A DNA stretch of 64,000 bases from Natronolimnobius sp. AArcel1 (GCF_011043775.1 NZ_JAAKXY010000008.1:44822-108821), one strand, 5' to 3'; positions 27,095 to 36,722 are shown, counted from the stretch's first letter. A program made the numbers and translations. Notes: generated from the sequence alone by a model not told the origin.

Positions 27095-27655
27095 ATGCCC
27101 CAGAAGATCCCGCGCGAAGATCTCCTTGCGGAACTCCGACGACTTGCCAATGATCTCGACCGATCACCAACTACGACAGAAATGAACGAGCACGGCAAAT
27201 ACAGCGCTTTGACCTACAACAAACGGTTTGGATCGTGGAGTGAAGCACTTGATGAGGTTAATCTCAAGGCATCTCGCAAACGCCGAGTCACGGATGAGGA
27301 ACTCCTGGAGGAACTCAATCGATTAGCCGACGATCTTGGGCGAATACCGGCTGCAAATGAAATGGTTAGCGACGGGGAATTCCACAACCGAACGTACACA
27401 GACCGGTTCGGGTCATGGGATGAAGCCTTGGATGCAGCTGGCCTCGAGGCAAGTGGCGAAGGGTATATTCCAAAGGAAACGTTACTTGGAGAGTTAAACC
27501 GACTCGCAGAGACGCTTGGTCGGACCCCCACGACAACCGATATGAACGAACACGGAGCACATAGTATTGGAACATACCGGAAGCGATTCGGATCTTGGGA
27601 TGACGCACTCGATGAAGCAGGAATTGAGTACCCCACCCATACGCGTAGTAACTAA
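27095..27655 (+). CDS. Protein of three homing-endonuclease-associated repeats
   Basis: The 186-residue product starts at ATG 27095. It consists of three ~58-residue repeats, each with L-x-R-L-A-x-x-L-x-R-x-P-T/A and ending RFGSW-[SD]-[ED]-AL[DE] (around residues 40-48, 98-106 and 156-164). This is the HNH_repeat/homing endonuclease associated repeat, a small helical DNA-binding module. No HNH or other nuclease domain is present, so the protein may be a stand-alone DNA-binding factor or the remnant of a larger endonuclease. Confidence 0.75.
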   Translation: MPQKIPREDLLAELRRLANDLDRSPTTTEMNEHGKYSALTYNKRFGSWSEALDEVNLKASRKRRVTDEELLEELNRLADDLGRIPAANEMVSDGEFHNRTYTDRFGSWDEALDAAGLEASGEGYIPKETLLGELNRLAETLGRTPTTTDMNEHGAHSIGTYRKRFGSWDDALDEAGIEYPTHTRSN

Positions 27656-27976
27656 TTCTAAGCCCGAGTACATATCTACTTTCGTTTATTTCTGAAGCCT
27701 AATCATTCGCTAGATGTTGCAATGACAAACGAATAGTCGAAGAAAGCATTACCCCGTCCATGGGTTGAATACACGCAGATTTTCGGATATGAAACCAATG
27801 GTTATTTTGATTTCGACCAGCAGCCAGAGGGCCATCGGCAAGTAGAGTTAAATACAACATGTCAAAATCGGCGAATAGATTTAAGCTATAATAGTCGAAT
27901 CAACTGATACGCTCCGGCAGTTCCCAGTGAAGGCATAGGTGTCTTCGAAACTGGAACCGGACGCAAACACAACACT
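27656..27976. promoter_or_regulatory. Upstream region of the archaellin genes
   Basis: No gene is visible. An AT-rich element (ATTTAAGCTATAAT, about 27878-27891) could be the TATA region, which would give a ~60-80 nt leader before the first archaellin ATG. No regulator-type palindrome stands out. Confidence 0.35.
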
Positions 27977-28930
27977 ATGTTCGAACGAATCACAGACGAA
28001 GAAGAACGCGGTCAGGTGGGTATCGGTACACTCATCGTGTTCATCGCGATGGTGCTTGTCGCAGCGATTGCCGCAGGGGTACTGATCAATACTGCTGGAT
28101 TGCTCCAGTCGCAGGCAGAGGCAACAGGTGAAGAAAGCACAGCACAGGTCTCAAACGTTGTCGATATTAATTCAGCTACTGGTCAAGTAGTTGGAGATGG
28201 AGATATTAACGACTTTGGTGATATCTCGGTTGAAATCGATAAGCTAGAAGACGTTAGTCTTGATAGTGACGATGAAGTCACTGTTACAATCAATGACAAT
28301 GACGCAAGCGATGAGTCTCCAGATTCCGAAGTGGACCTCTCAGATAATAATCTGGATGGAGACTTTAACATTGACGAAGAGGACCTCAGATGGGGTCAAG
28401 AAGTCGTAGTCGAATTTGACCATAACGACGAGGATCCAGAAAACTTCGTAACCACTGTTGATCTCAACGACGTTGATACAAACTCGGACGAGATTGTAAT
28501 TGGATTAACCGGTGAAGACCGAGATGTCGATGGGATCGAGCTGGTAAGCGAGAATGAAGATGCTCAGGTCGGCGACTCGGTCAGTTCCGTCTCGATGATG
28601 GTGTCACTCGGTCCTGGTGCAGATGCAGTTGACCTCGAGTCTGCAACCTTCGAGTACGTTGGAGATACCACGCAGAGAGGGACTGCAGCAGAACTCGATG
28701 ATCTCGATATTCAGGAACTTGACGGTGAAAGCCTCGAACACAATGACATCAGTCCAGTGCTCGAGTCAGATAACGAATATCAGATTGAATTGAACCTTGG
28801 CCACGAAGAGTTCACGCCAATCGATGCTGGTGATGATGCGACGTTCACTATCACCACAGCAGACAGTTCTCAGACAGTGGAAGTGCTGATGGCACCGTCG
28901 ACGCTGACTGATGACGCAGTCACACTCTAA
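27977..28930 (+). CDS. arlA: Archaellin 1
   Basis: The 317-residue archaellin has the class III signal peptide ending EEERG, cleaved by the preflagellin peptidase before [20 protein letters not shown], the conserved hydrophobic helix of the filament core. The C-terminal domain contains [20 protein letters not shown] and ends [18 protein letters not shown]. Its middle part (~residues 65-190) is very acidic and differs strongly from archaellin 2, while both ends are nearly identical. It is the first of four tandem archaellin genes. No arl motor or chemotaxis genes are in the window. Confidence 0.92.
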   Translation: MFERITDEEERGQVGIGTLIVFIAMVLVAAIAAGVLINTAGLLQSQAEATGEESTAQVSNVVDINSATGQVVGDGDINDFGDISVEIDKLEDVSLDSDDEVTVTINDNDASDESPDSEVDLSDNNLDGDFNIDEEDLRWGQEVVVEFDHNDEDPENFVTTVDLNDVDTNSDEIVIGLTGEDRDVDGIELVSENEDAQVGDSVSSVSMMVSLGPGADAVDLESATFEYVGDTTQRGTAAELDDLDIQELDGESLEHNDISPVLESDNEYQIELNLGHEEFTPIDAGDDATFTITTADSSQTVEVLMAPSTLTDDAVTL

Positions 28931-28959
28931 AAACACGGATAAAACAATAACTAAATAAA

Positions 28960-29925
28960 ATGTTCGAAAAAGTAACTGACGAAGAAGAGCGCGGTCAGGT
29001 GGGTATCGGTACACTCATCGTGTTCATCGCAATGGTGCTTGTCGCAGCGATCGCGGCAGGTGTACTGATCAACACTGCTGGTCTGCTGCAGTCGCAGGCA
29101 GAGGCAACAGGTCAAGAAAGTACGGCACAGGTCTCGAACGTCGTGGACATCAGCTCAGCTACTGGTGAGGTGAATCAGCTGGCTGAGCCTGATGAAGTTG
29201 TAGAAAATGTTAACCTTGCATTCAATAATGAGGACGATGTGGTTGAAGATGATGCTGATGATGAAGTTACAATAACCATCACAGATGAAGGTGGGGATGG
29301 CTCTGAAGTTGTTAGTGAAGATGTTCAAACAGATGATTCATTGATTGAGGAAGGAGACTTCGAAGAACTCGACTTGACTGGCGAGACAGAAATTCTAGTA
29401 GAGACTGCGAGTAATGGAGACTATGATGACGCAGATGATGAGTTGATTATTGCACTGCCAGAAGACTACCACGAGGAGGGTGAAACAGTCACTATCGATA
29501 TTGTCGAGGTAGACGAGAGTTCAGATGACTTCACACTCGAGAGCAACTACGAAGCAGTCGATAACGGAGTCAACGACAGAATTGACACCGTCTCGATGAT
29601 GGTATCACTCGGCCCAGGTGCGGATGCAGTTGACCTGAACGCAGCGACGTACGAATACGTTGGCGAAGATACTGTTCGAGGGACTGCAGAGGATCTCGAT
29701 GATCTCTACATCTTAGACATGGAGAACAACGAGATTGACGCGGACGGGAACGCAGTTCTCGAGTCGGATGACAATCTCCAGATTGAGTTAGACCTCAATG
29801 GTGAATTCTCACCGATCTACGCAGGCGATGATGCAACGTTCACCATTACCACTGCAGACAGTGCCCAGACGGTCGAAGTGCTGATGGCTCCATCCACGCT
29901 GACGGATGATGCGGTGACGCTCTAA
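28960..29925 (+). CDS. arlA: Archaellin 2
   Basis: The 321-residue paralogue of the preceding gene shares the first ~60 residues ([18 protein letters not shown]) and the last ~110 ([20 protein letters not shown], ending in [14 protein letters not shown]). The central acidic region is unrelated. This is the surface-exposed D domain, so the pair could provide antigenic or ionic-strength variation. It follows 29 bases after archaellin 1, in the same unit. Confidence 0.92.
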   Translation: MFEKVTDEEERGQVGIGTLIVFIAMVLVAAIAAGVLINTAGLLQSQAEATGQESTAQVSNVVDISSATGEVNQLAEPDEVVENVNLAFNNEDDVVEDDADDEVTITITDEGGDGSEVVSEDVQTDDSLIEEGDFEELDLTGETEILVETASNGDYDDADDELIIALPEDYHEEGETVTIDIVEVDESSDDFTLESNYEAVDNGVNDRIDTVSMMVSLGPGADAVDLNAATYEYVGEDTVRGTAEDLDDLYILDMENNEIDADGNAVLESDDNLQIELDLNGEFSPIYAGDDATFTITTADSAQTVEVLMAPSTLTDDAVTL

Positions 29926-29933
29926 TATAACTG

Positions 29934-30479
29934 ATGTGGGGAAGAAGTGCTGAGAACGATCAACGAGGTCAAGTCGGAATCGGGACGCTCATCGTGTTCA
30001 TCGCGATGGTCCTTGTCGCAGCAATCGCGGCAGGCGTCTTGATCAATACGGCTGACCAACTCCAGTCTCAGTCTGAAGCAACCGGGCAAGAAAGCACAGC
30101 TGAGGTTTCGAACACCCTCAATGTCCACTCGTCGATTGCTGATCTCGACAATGGTGACATTCAGGAGGTCGAAATATCAGTCGGGCTTGCGCCCGGATCC
30201 GGGCCAATCGATCTCGAGAACATTGTAATCGATTACAATGGGCCAAACGGCCAACAATATATCGAGGTTGATGAAGACATCATAGACGGAAATGATGGAA
30301 CGGTGTTGGAATCTGGGGCCGACCGTGGAACGATCACAATCGAGGATATCGATGGTGATCTCGAAGCAGGTGATGACGCAACGCTCATGTTTGCCATCAA
30401 TGATGGCGGACAAACAACTGTAGAGTGGAACGTCCCAACCGTCATTGATGATGATGATGACGGAGACGTTCACCTCTAA
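29934..30479 (+). CDS. Archaellin 3 (short)
   Basis: The 181-residue archaellin has the processing site and helix [19 protein letters not shown] and a short outer domain with [20 protein letters not shown]. It begins 8 bases after archaellin 2 and lacks the long acidic insertion, so it has the usual minimal archaellin length. It is probably a minor filament subunit. Confidence 0.9.
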   Translation: MWGRSAENDQRGQVGIGTLIVFIAMVLVAAIAAGVLINTADQLQSQSEATGQESTAEVSNTLNVHSSIADLDNGDIQEVEISVGLAPGSGPIDLENIVIDYNGPNGQQYIEVDEDIIDGNDGTVLESGADRGTITIEDIDGDLEAGDDATLMFAINDGGQTTVEWNVPTVIDDDDDGDVHL

Positions 30480-30532
30480 TCAGCTGTAAGCAACGCCTCA
30501 GTGATGTCCCCGGTAATTTTTTGAGATAGACA

Positions 30533-31087
30533 ATGTGGAAATCGGCTTCTGACGAAGAAAGACGCGCGCAAGCAGGTATTGGAACACTCATCCTGTTCGT
30601 AGCGATGGTGCTCGTTGCCGTTGTCGCGGCGGGTGTCCTAGTGAACACTGCTGGCGTCCTTCAGTCACAAGCCGAAGTAACTGGACAAGAAAGTACGGCA
30701 CAGATAGCAAACACACTGAGCGTATATACCGCGGTCGGAACCATCAATGAAGATGGAAACATCGAGGAGGTCGATATGACTGTCAGTTTAGGACCTGGAT
30801 CGAACTCCATCGACCTCGGGGATATCATCATTGACTATCTCGGACCAAGCGAACACGCCCATATCAAAAGCGAACATGTCGCTGTTGACGGCTCTGAGGG
30901 AACGATACTCGAGGACAGTTCCGATCGTGGGACGATCACCCTTGACCTCGAGGAAAAAGTCCAACCACTCGAACCCGGTGATGACGCAGTGATTACAATC
31001 TACACTCATGATGGAGCCCAAATCAGTCAGGAACTCACCGTGCCGACCAGCCTCAACGGTGAAGAGGGCGAAACAATTCGACTCTGA
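30533..31087 (+). CDS. Archaellin 4 (short)
   Basis: The 184-residue archaellin starts MWKSASDEERRAQAGIGTLI, with cleavage expected between RRA and QAGIG. The C-terminal domain includes VSLGPGSNSIDLGDIIIDYL. Its stop codon (31085-31087) is followed at once by a 5'-truncated copy of the coiled-coil gene in an open frame, so the gene end marks a recombination junction. The natural sequence downstream of the archaellin cluster has been replaced there. Confidence 0.9.
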   Translation: MWKSASDEERRAQAGIGTLILFVAMVLVAVVAAGVLVNTAGVLQSQAEVTGQESTAQIANTLSVYTAVGTINEDGNIEEVDMTVSLGPGSNSIDLGDIIIDYLGPSEHAHIKSEHVAVDGSEGTILEDSSDRGTITLDLEEKVQPLEPGDDAVITIYTHDGAQISQELTVPTSLNGEEGETIRL

Positions 31088-31795
31088 AACGATCGTAATC
31101 GCCTCGCAGAGCGAACAACCGACCTCGAAGACCGCATCAAGTTCCTCGAGGACGAGACCACAAGCCTCGCGACGGCTGCACTCAACAAAGCGAATGTGAA
31201 CAAAGACCGGGTTGGGGAACTCCAAAGCCGCGAACTCGAGAAAGGCGCACACCTGCGCATAGAAACCGTTGATGAGCATGCCGTCGACGTCGCCGATAGT
31301 CGCCTCGAGCAGATCATGAAAGACGACGGCAAGCAGTATTTTCGATTGCCTGAGCAGGCAGACCCGCTCGAGCGAGGTGAAGTCTCGTTAGCGTATGGAG
31401 ACCTCTTGCCGATTCAACAGTTGGGGCGCATGGACGACGAGATGTTACGCTCGACGGCGAACGCACTGCCCACACGGCTGGCCGCAAAACTCTGGCAGGC
31501 TCGAGCAGACCCGACCGTCGGCGACAATCCCTGGGAAACCGGCTGCAAGGACATTGCTGAGTATCTCAAGGCAAGTGATCTCAGACATTGGATCCGCCGG
31601 CAAGAACCCGGCATCAGCAAGAGTTATGCGAAAAAGTTGGTTTCGAGGGTGCTCGATGCGCTGTTGGATCTCTCAAAGCACCGGGTGGCTATCCGAAAAC
31701 GAACGGAGCGAAAGAACGGCCTCAAGTACACGGAGCGTCGGCTCGTGATCCCCGAAGACGCCGAGATTCCAGGAGAGACGACAGGTGATGAGTAG
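31088..31795 (+). pseudogene. 5'-truncated coiled-coil repeat gene
   Basis: The frame begins directly after the archaellin stop with NDRNRLAERTTDLEDRIKFL, which corresponds to about residue 50 of the full protein at 19092. It then continues to the same end EIPGETTGDE, with ~90% visible identity. The start codon and the first ~50 residues are missing. An internal GTG at 31196 could start a ~200-residue product. It is the longest of the truncated copies and its globular domain is intact. Confidence 0.75.
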
Positions 31796-32012
31796 GAGCC
31801 GGTGACACCTGGTGTCCTCGGATGACCGGGGACAGGGGGTGAAAAAACGCCTCGAGAGAGGCCGTTTGACTCTCTCAGAAACCTAATTCACAGCACGAGA
31901 GTGAGTGTACGAGGGTTGGGTACCGGTGGGTGTCTCGCTCGAGTGGTCGTCGGTGGTCACACTGAAAGACAGGGGTTGAAGGCTGTTCTGAAGACAACAG
32001 CTGTCACTGGAG
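31796..32012 (+). repeat. Coiled-coil repeat tail, copy 2
   Basis: Nearly the same sequence as the tail at 19935-20151, with the TGTCCTCGG/CCGGGGACA hairpin and the terminal GACAACAGCTGTCACTGGAG. The next gene (leftward HTH antitoxin) has its stop codon 41 bases beyond the end. Confidence 0.75.
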
Positions 32013-32052
32013 CGCCTCACTCACCGTTCAGATTCATTAAGAAAGATTGGCA

Positions 32053-32502
32053 TCAGTCTGCACTAGCAGCAGCGTCAGCATCAGTATCGTCGTCGACGAG
32101 CGGGTAGTCGATGTGCATCTCGATCCGTTCGTACGGGACGATGGGTTTCTTCGCGCCGCCGCGACCGCCCTCATCGAACTCGACGACGTCGAGCATTTCG
32201 AGTCGCTGCAGATCTGCATGGACATCAGAGACATCCCGATCGACAGTGCGAGCTGCATCGCGGATGCTCGATGGCTCATTCTTGACGATTGCCTGGATGA
32301 GCTCAAGCCGCAGCGGGGACAGATGTTCGTAGAGATCGTCGTAGCTCCCAAACTGGAGCACGGACCGATCTGTGAGATGCTTCGGTACCGAGTCCTCAAT
32401 ATCTTCGGGTGAGTCAGCGCTATCGATCACTCGAGCGACCTCAAGTGCGTCCTCACGAATCTGTTCGCGGTTGCCGACAGTGATGTGGAGTGTGGATGGC
32501 AT
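32053..32502 (-). CDS. HTH regulator, probable antitoxin of DUF6516 pair
   Basis: The 149-residue product starts at ATG 32502 (MPSTLHITVGNREQIREDAL). A MarR/ArsR-like winged helix occupies about residues 55-125 (RLELIQAIVKNEPSSIRDAA, DVHADLQRLEMLDVVEFDEG). Haloarchaeal genomes carry this protein next to DUF6516 genes as a toxin-antitoxin pair. It lies 31 bases downstream of the DUF6516 gene in the same leftward unit. Confidence 0.75.
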   Translation of the reverse strand: MPSTLHITVGNREQIREDALEVARVIDSADSPEDIEDSVPKHLTDRSVLQFGSYDDLYEHLSPLRLELIQAIVKNEPSSIRDAARTVDRDVSDVHADLQRLEMLDVVEFDEGGRGGAKKPIVPYERIEMHIDYPLVDDDTDADAAASAD

Positions 32503-32533
32503 GGGTGTGGTATAGTGGATGGCCGGGTCTAGT

Positions 32534-32857
32534 TCAGAACGAGCGATCAGGCCCGTCAGCGCCTTCAAGTTCCTTCCAGTAGGCGTCCGATTCGGAATAA
32601 AACTGCACCAGCAGTGATTCCAAACCGGGGTAGTCGATAGTCGTGTCACCGGCAGCAGTGTGCTTTTCATGGCCTTTCGTCGCTTCGTGGGAGTTATCGT
32701 AGCGGAGTAGCGTCATTCCGTCGAACGTGCCGATATGCATTGAGTACCGGTCACCGGATGGGTACGTCTCGATATCGGTTGCATATCCGATTTTGACTTT
32801 CTCAATCACTCCCGCTTCGATATGGCGCTGTTCGTACAGTACCGTGTATCCGACCAT
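32534..32857 (-). CDS. DUF6516-family putative toxin
   Basis: The 107-residue protein contains the family signature YDNSHEATKGHEKHTAAGD, with several histidines that could form an active site, and an N-terminal beta sheet (TVLYEQRHIEAGVIEKVKIG). DUF6516 proteins are classed as toxin-antitoxin components, and the biochemical activity is not known to me. It is the first gene of the pair with the HTH protein. A strong palindrome 33-56 bases upstream of the ATG is a likely autoregulation site. Confidence 0.7.
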   Translation of the reverse strand: MVGYTVLYEQRHIEAGVIEKVKIGYATDIETYPSGDRYSMHIGTFDGMTLLRYDNSHEATKGHEKHTAAGDTTIDYPGLESLLVQFYSESDAYWKELEGADGPDRSF

Positions 32858-32881
32858 CCCTATTTGTTGGATCTCGGCCCA

Positions 32882-32919
32882 ACACCATGAATGTTGGGAT
32901 AAGAACCAACATTAGGTGT
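32882..32919 (-). promoter_or_regulatory. Palindromic operator upstream of the DUF6516/HTH pair
   Basis: AATGTTGG (32890-32897) and CCAACATT (32906-32913) are perfect inverted repeats with an 8-nt spacer. Outer ACACC (32882-32886) and GGTGT (32915-32919) extend the symmetry. The position just upstream of the start codon at 32857 fits autorepression by the HTH partner. Confidence 0.6.
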
Positions 32920-33430
32920 GTTTGTATGTCCAATCAAATCACCATACAACAATCCGCGAGACACTCTCGGCCACCACCGACCCAAAAGGGACCGTTCGTC
33001 GCCGTCGGCATCCGGGCCACAGTTCGAATCGAGACGCCAAGTAGTCGTTCTAGACCAGATCCGTCCAACTGTCGATCACTAACCCCACGACAGCAGTCAC
33101 TCGGACCGGTAGAAGCCAGCGTAGACAGCTTGCCGATCCGGTTAGCAGCGTGCGCTAACCAGCCACGGTTCGCCGAATACACGACACGGAGTCTGCATTC
33201 ACCAACACGACCGACACCAACGAACAGTTAGTCGACCAGTTCAGTGTTGTCTATGTCGAAAATCGCTAACTCAACTCTTCATCCACCGTAGCGAGCTACC
33301 GTTCAAATTTTCATTGGACGAGTTCACTAGCTTTCCCTTATTTCATTAGATCATAATGGTTCTACCCGATCTCTACCTCATATGCACCCCTTGAGAGAGG
33401 GAGACCTGTATGGTAGTGCTACGTTTTTGG
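32920..33430. other. No gene recognised
   Basis: About 500 bases between a leftward and a rightward toxin-antitoxin pair. Short frames only. I see no IS end or family signature. Confidence 0.35.
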
Positions 33431-33432
33431 CC

Positions 33433-33448
33433 ACTTGTAATGACAAGT
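33433..33448 (+). promoter_or_regulatory. Palindromic operator upstream of VapBC-type pair
   Basis: ACTTGT-aatg-ACAAGT is a 16-bp palindrome. A TATA-like ACATATAT follows at about 33463-33470 and the antitoxin ATG is at 33496. This layout fits autoregulation by the antitoxin. Confidence 0.5.
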
Positions 33449-33495
33449 AAGTACGCGTCATAACATATATGCCTCTTCACATCGAACGTCAATGT

Positions 33496-33822
33496 ATGAG
33501 CGGATCAAGCTATGACAAGACGATTCAGTTCCGTGCCGGAGCCGAAAAAGAGGCCGCGGAACTCCTCGATGAGATCCACATCGGTGGCGTCAACGTGAGC
33601 GAACTCGCCCGCGTCGGCCTGGTCGAAATGCTCCGACAGTCATTAGATGAACAAGACAGGATTGCGGTGTACGAACGATACAGTCGTGGTGAGATCAGTG
33701 AGGACGTGACCCGTGTCCTTCTCGGTGAGAAACTCGATAGGATGGAAGAGGAGAAAGAGTCGTTCGAGGCGGCTATGGAACGAGACACGTCTGGATTCTT
33801 GACGGGCAGCGATGGCGAGTGA
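33496..33822 (+). CDS. Antitoxin of a PIN toxin pair
   Basis: The 108-residue product starts at ATG 33496 (MSGSSYDKTIQFRAGAEKEA). It resembles short ribbon-helix-helix/UPF0175-like antitoxins: an N-terminal strand, helices around NVSELARVGLVEMLRQSL, then a charged C-terminal helix (EKLDRMEEEKESFEAAMERD) that would cover the toxin. Its end overlaps the toxin start by 11 bases. Confidence 0.7.
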   Translation: MSGSSYDKTIQFRAGAEKEAAELLDEIHIGGVNVSELARVGLVEMLRQSLDEQDRIAVYERYSRGEISEDVTRVLLGEKLDRMEEEKESFEAAMERDTSGFLTGSDGE

Positions 33823-34426
33823 GGCTCGCTATCCGATACTGGCTGATACGAGTTCCTTGATCGCGGTTGCGAACACCACTCAGTGGGAACTGCTGAAAGA
33901 CGCGATCCACCTTACAACGACAAACGTCTGCAAGCACGAACTTCAAAACCACGTCAGCTCGAACAAATACCCGCCTGAGGGCAGCCGTGAGCACCACTTG
34001 AAACGAGGGAGCCAACGTGTTCTTGAACATCTAGACGAGGATTCGTCGCCGTGGTCGTGCGTCACTGTCGTTCCCCGCCTGCATGGACCAGACGCAGGCG
34101 AGCAATCGCTCAAGCAAGAACTTTCTGAGCATGCTTCTTCGTGTCAGATCGTAACGGTTCTTGACTCAGCTGCGAGACGGTCAATTCGGCGTCTCATTGA
34201 CGACAACGCGTACGACATTGACGTTGTCGGACCACCGTATCTCCTCTACATCCTACTTGACAACGACCTCATCGAAAAGCCTGAATTCTGCGAGGCAACC
34301 GTGGAGATGATTCAGGCAGAAGGGTGGACCGGGTACGAGGTTGTGAAGAACGCGTGGACTAGTATCCCCGTCGATTGTTCCGAAATCCTTGACGGCGAAT
34401 ATGATGATGCTCTTCCACCAAGCTGA
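33812..34426 (+). CDS. PIN-domain-like toxin
   Basis: A 204-residue protein longer than standard VapC (~130). The N-terminal YPILADTSSLIAVANTTQWE has the first PIN aspartate, HELQ the middle acidic residue, and VTVLDSAARRSIRRLIDDNA plus GPPYLLYILLDNDLIE the later acidic cluster. It probably cleaves RNA. The overlap with the preceding antitoxin supports a toxin-antitoxin operon. The extended middle region is unusual for VapC and places it in a larger haloarchaeal PIN subgroup. Confidence 0.65.
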   Translation: MASEARYPILADTSSLIAVANTTQWELLKDAIHLTTTNVCKHELQNHVSSNKYPPEGSREHHLKRGSQRVLEHLDEDSSPWSCVTVVPRLHGPDAGEQSLKQELSEHASSCQIVTVLDSAARRSIRRLIDDNAYDIDVVGPPYLLYILLDNDLIEKPEFCEATVEMIQAEGWTGYEVVKNAWTSIPVDCSEILDGEYDDALPPS

Positions 34427-34556
34427 TCCGACAAATCGTGTTCATCTGATCAGTACAGATGTAACACGCACCAGATCGACTCCGTTATCTGCGTTAGTGA
34501 AACTCGATATTACGTGTAGTGTATGGTCATTCGTCGGCCTTTTCTATCTTTCTACG

Positions 34557-36040
34557 AGGAGAGAATCCCGGCGTTCACGCCGGGCGTGAATCCGACAATC
34601 CCTCTACAGTCGACCGTCAATAGCAGGCCGGATATTCAAGACCAATCCACATCATTAAGTAGGATTATCTACATAGACTATGTATGGCGATTCAAGTCAC
34701 TCGAACCTCTGTTGCTTCCATCCAAAATCAGCAACAGGTACAGAGTGATCTGGACTCGCTAGGGTTTGCCGCCTCGAAGCTCTGGAACATCGCACGCTGG
34801 ACGTGCGACCGAATCTGGAACGAAACAGGAATAATCCCCGAGGATGGCCCGCTCAAGGCATACTTGAAGAACCACGAACGCTACGCCGACCTCAATTCTC
34901 AGTCGAGTCAGCGAGTCATTGAAGAACTCGCTGAAGCGTTCGGTAGTTGGTATGCCAAACGCCGAAACGGGGACGACCGCGCAAACCCACCGAAGTATCG
35001 CAAAAGTGGTGATGACCACCCACGGTCGACGGTGACGTTCAAAGAAGACGGTTTCAAACACGACAGCAAAAACAATCGGATTCGTCTCTCGAAAGGTCGG
35101 AATCTCAAAGAGCACTGGTCTGATTTCATCCTCTGCGAGATCGAAACCCGACCAGATGTTACTGTCGAGAACGTTCGTCAAGTGAAAGCGGTCTGGAATG
35201 GAGACGAATGGGAACTTCACATCGTCTGCAAGCACGAGATAGAGGCTGATTCTCCTGGCGACGAAACTGCTGGGATCGACCTTGGGATCTCGAATTTCGC
35301 TGCCGTCTCGTATTCCACGGGAGGCCACAAGTTGTATCCGGGAAACCTTCTAAAGACCGACGAACGGTATTTCGCCAAGGAGATAGCGAAGTGCAATTCG
35401 TCACGGTCGAACAAAGCCTTAAGACTCCGTAAGAAGCGATCTGAGCGTCGGTCACACTACTTGCACGCCGTCACGAAACACATTGTATCCGAGTGTGTTG
35501 AACGAGGTATCGGAACAATTGCTGTCGGCAACCTCGGAGGTATCCGTAAAGACGACGAGACAGGTGAGCCCCGCAATTGGGGCGACCGTGGCAACGAAGG
35601 CTTGCACGGATGGGCGTTCGACCGCTTTACGAACTTGCTCACCTACAAGGCGAAAGCCAAAGGCATCACCGTAGTTGTAGTGAGCGAGCGAGACACGTCG
35701 AAGACGTGTTCGTGTTGTGGGGAGAAACGAGACGCTAATCGTGTAGAGCGTGGCTTGTACGTCTGTCAAGGGTGTGGAGCCGTGATGAACGCCGACTCGA
35801 ATGGTGCGGAGAACATTCGACTTCGGTTAGACCAAGCAGAAAAGGTAACTCTGAGTCCTCGGTCATCCGAGGATAGGAGTAGCGGGCGTGTGGCACGTCC
35901 AGTAGTCAACCTGTTCCGTCGTGGAGAACACGACCCCAGCTGTGGACAGGGGATGTTCGCTCAACAGGCGAGCAACTGCGAACCATAAATATCCCAACTG
36001 CGGTCGGGAAGCCTCGCCGTTCACGGCGAGGAGGATGTCA
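34557..36040 (+). mobile_element. IS1341-type (tnpB-only) element
   Basis: Left hairpin CCCGGCG-ttca-CGCCGGG at 34567-34584 and right hairpin CCTCGCCG-ttca-CGGCGAGG at 36012-36031, followed by AGGATGTCA, mark the ends. The element is 1.48 kb, contains only tnpB and no tnpA. It sits ~130 bases after the PIN toxin and does not visibly interrupt a gene. The right-end transcript is the likely reRNA. Confidence 0.85.
34684..35988 (+). CDS. tnpB: TnpB RNA-guided nuclease (IS1341 type)
   Basis: The 434-residue TnpB has RuvC-I GIDLGISNFAAVSY, zinc finger CSCCGEKRDANRVERG...CQGCG and RuvC-III VMNADSNGAENIRLR. At the RuvC-II position the strand reads GTIAVGNLGGIRKDDETG, so the usual glutamate is replaced by glycine, as in the tnpB at 20846. 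The D-D-E of DDETG, a few residues later, could substitute. The C-terminal tail after RuvC-III (~60 residues) is long and basic/polar. Confidence 0.9.
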   Translation: MAIQVTRTSVASIQNQQQVQSDLDSLGFAASKLWNIARWTCDRIWNETGIIPEDGPLKAYLKNHERYADLNSQSSQRVIEELAEAFGSWYAKRRNGDDRANPPKYRKSGDDHPRSTVTFKEDGFKHDSKNNRIRLSKGRNLKEHWSDFILCEIETRPDVTVENVRQVKAVWNGDEWELHIVCKHEIEADSPGDETAGIDLGISNFAAVSYSTGGHKLYPGNLLKTDERYFAKEIAKCNSSRSNKALRLRKKRSERRSHYLHAVTKHIVSECVERGIGTIAVGNLGGIRKDDETGEPRNWGDRGNEGLHGWAFDRFTNLLTYKAKAKGITVVVVSERDTSKTCSCCGEKRDANRVERGLYVCQGCGAVMNADSNGAENIRLRLDQAEKVTLSPRSSEDRSSGRVARPVVNLFRRGEHDPSCGQGMFAQQASNCEP

Positions 36041-36131
36041 CATAATACATTAACAGGTGAGCGACTGCCAGTCGGTCCAAATATTAAACGCGTGGTACTA
36101 GAATCGAAAATCGCCCGCCATCTCTTCAGCA

Positions 36132-36287
36132 ATGTCAGATTTGACTCTCTTTGGAAACGTGATGCCCTTTATGGTGTTTGGCATCGGTATTTTCGGTTAC
36201 TGTGTGACGATGGCTCTCAGAGACATGACCCACCAGAACATCATCTTCGACAAGTCCTTAATTACGCCCGCCAAATGCTGTAGATAG
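36132..36287 (+). CDS. Possible 51-residue single-pass membrane protein
   Basis: ATG at 36132 gives a short protein starting MSDLTLFGNVMPFMVFGIGI, with one hydrophobic segment of ~22 residues and a polar tail. No homologue is recognised and no clear promoter is seen. Size alone makes it uncertain. Confidence 0.3.
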   Translation: MSDLTLFGNVMPFMVFGIGIFGYCVTMALRDMTHQNIIFDKSLITPAKCCR

Positions 36288-36289
36288 TA

Positions 36290-36409
36290 CTATTCTGCAG
36301 ATTCTACAGATTCCATTGTATCTGCGTATTCAGCACGACCCATAGCGAGATAGAAATCACTGTTCGCTTCACGGTGTTCGCGTGCTATGGAGAGGCCCTC
36401 TTCTTTCAT
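36290..36409 (-). CDS. Possible 39-residue protein with leaderless promoter
   Basis: ATG at 36409 encodes MKEEGLSIAREHREANSDFY followed by LAMGRAEYADTMESVESAE, a charged, helix-prone sequence with haloarchaeal composition. AATTTATAGC about 24 bases upstream (36430-36440 on the + strand) is a well-placed TATA box for a leaderless transcript. Such small proteins are often missed. Its function is unknown. Confidence 0.45.
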   Translation of the reverse strand: MKEEGLSIAREHREANSDFYLAMGRAEYADTMESVESAE

Positions 36410-36569
36410 CGCTCCTACCTAGCCTGTCCCGCTATAAATTTTTACTGGTGATCTCTCTGTGGCCAAATCCGAACATCAGCAATTGACATTCTCCTGCGGC
36501 TAACGTCGGCAGCTGACAAAAGTTGATAGCCAGCAGTGCTACCGGCTGCCTGAGAATACGGACTCGCTC

Positions 36570-36722
36570 AACCACGGTGGCGTCTCCCTCGCGTATGGCA
36601 ACCTTCCACCGATTCAGAAATTAGCACGAACAGATGGCAAAATGTTGCGAACGATGGTGAATACCCTGCCCACACGGCTCGCAGCAAACCTCTGGCTGGC
36701 ATTGACGGACTCGAGTGTCGTC
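36570..36722 (+). pseudogene. Internal fragment of the coiled-coil repeat gene
   Basis: The frame reads ADSLNHGGVSLAYGNLPPIQ and LPTRLAANLWLALTDSSVV, which matches residues ~145-200 of the full protein but is more diverged than other copies. Its 3' side joins copy B of the 243-bp repeat directly and there is no tail. Confidence 0.65.
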
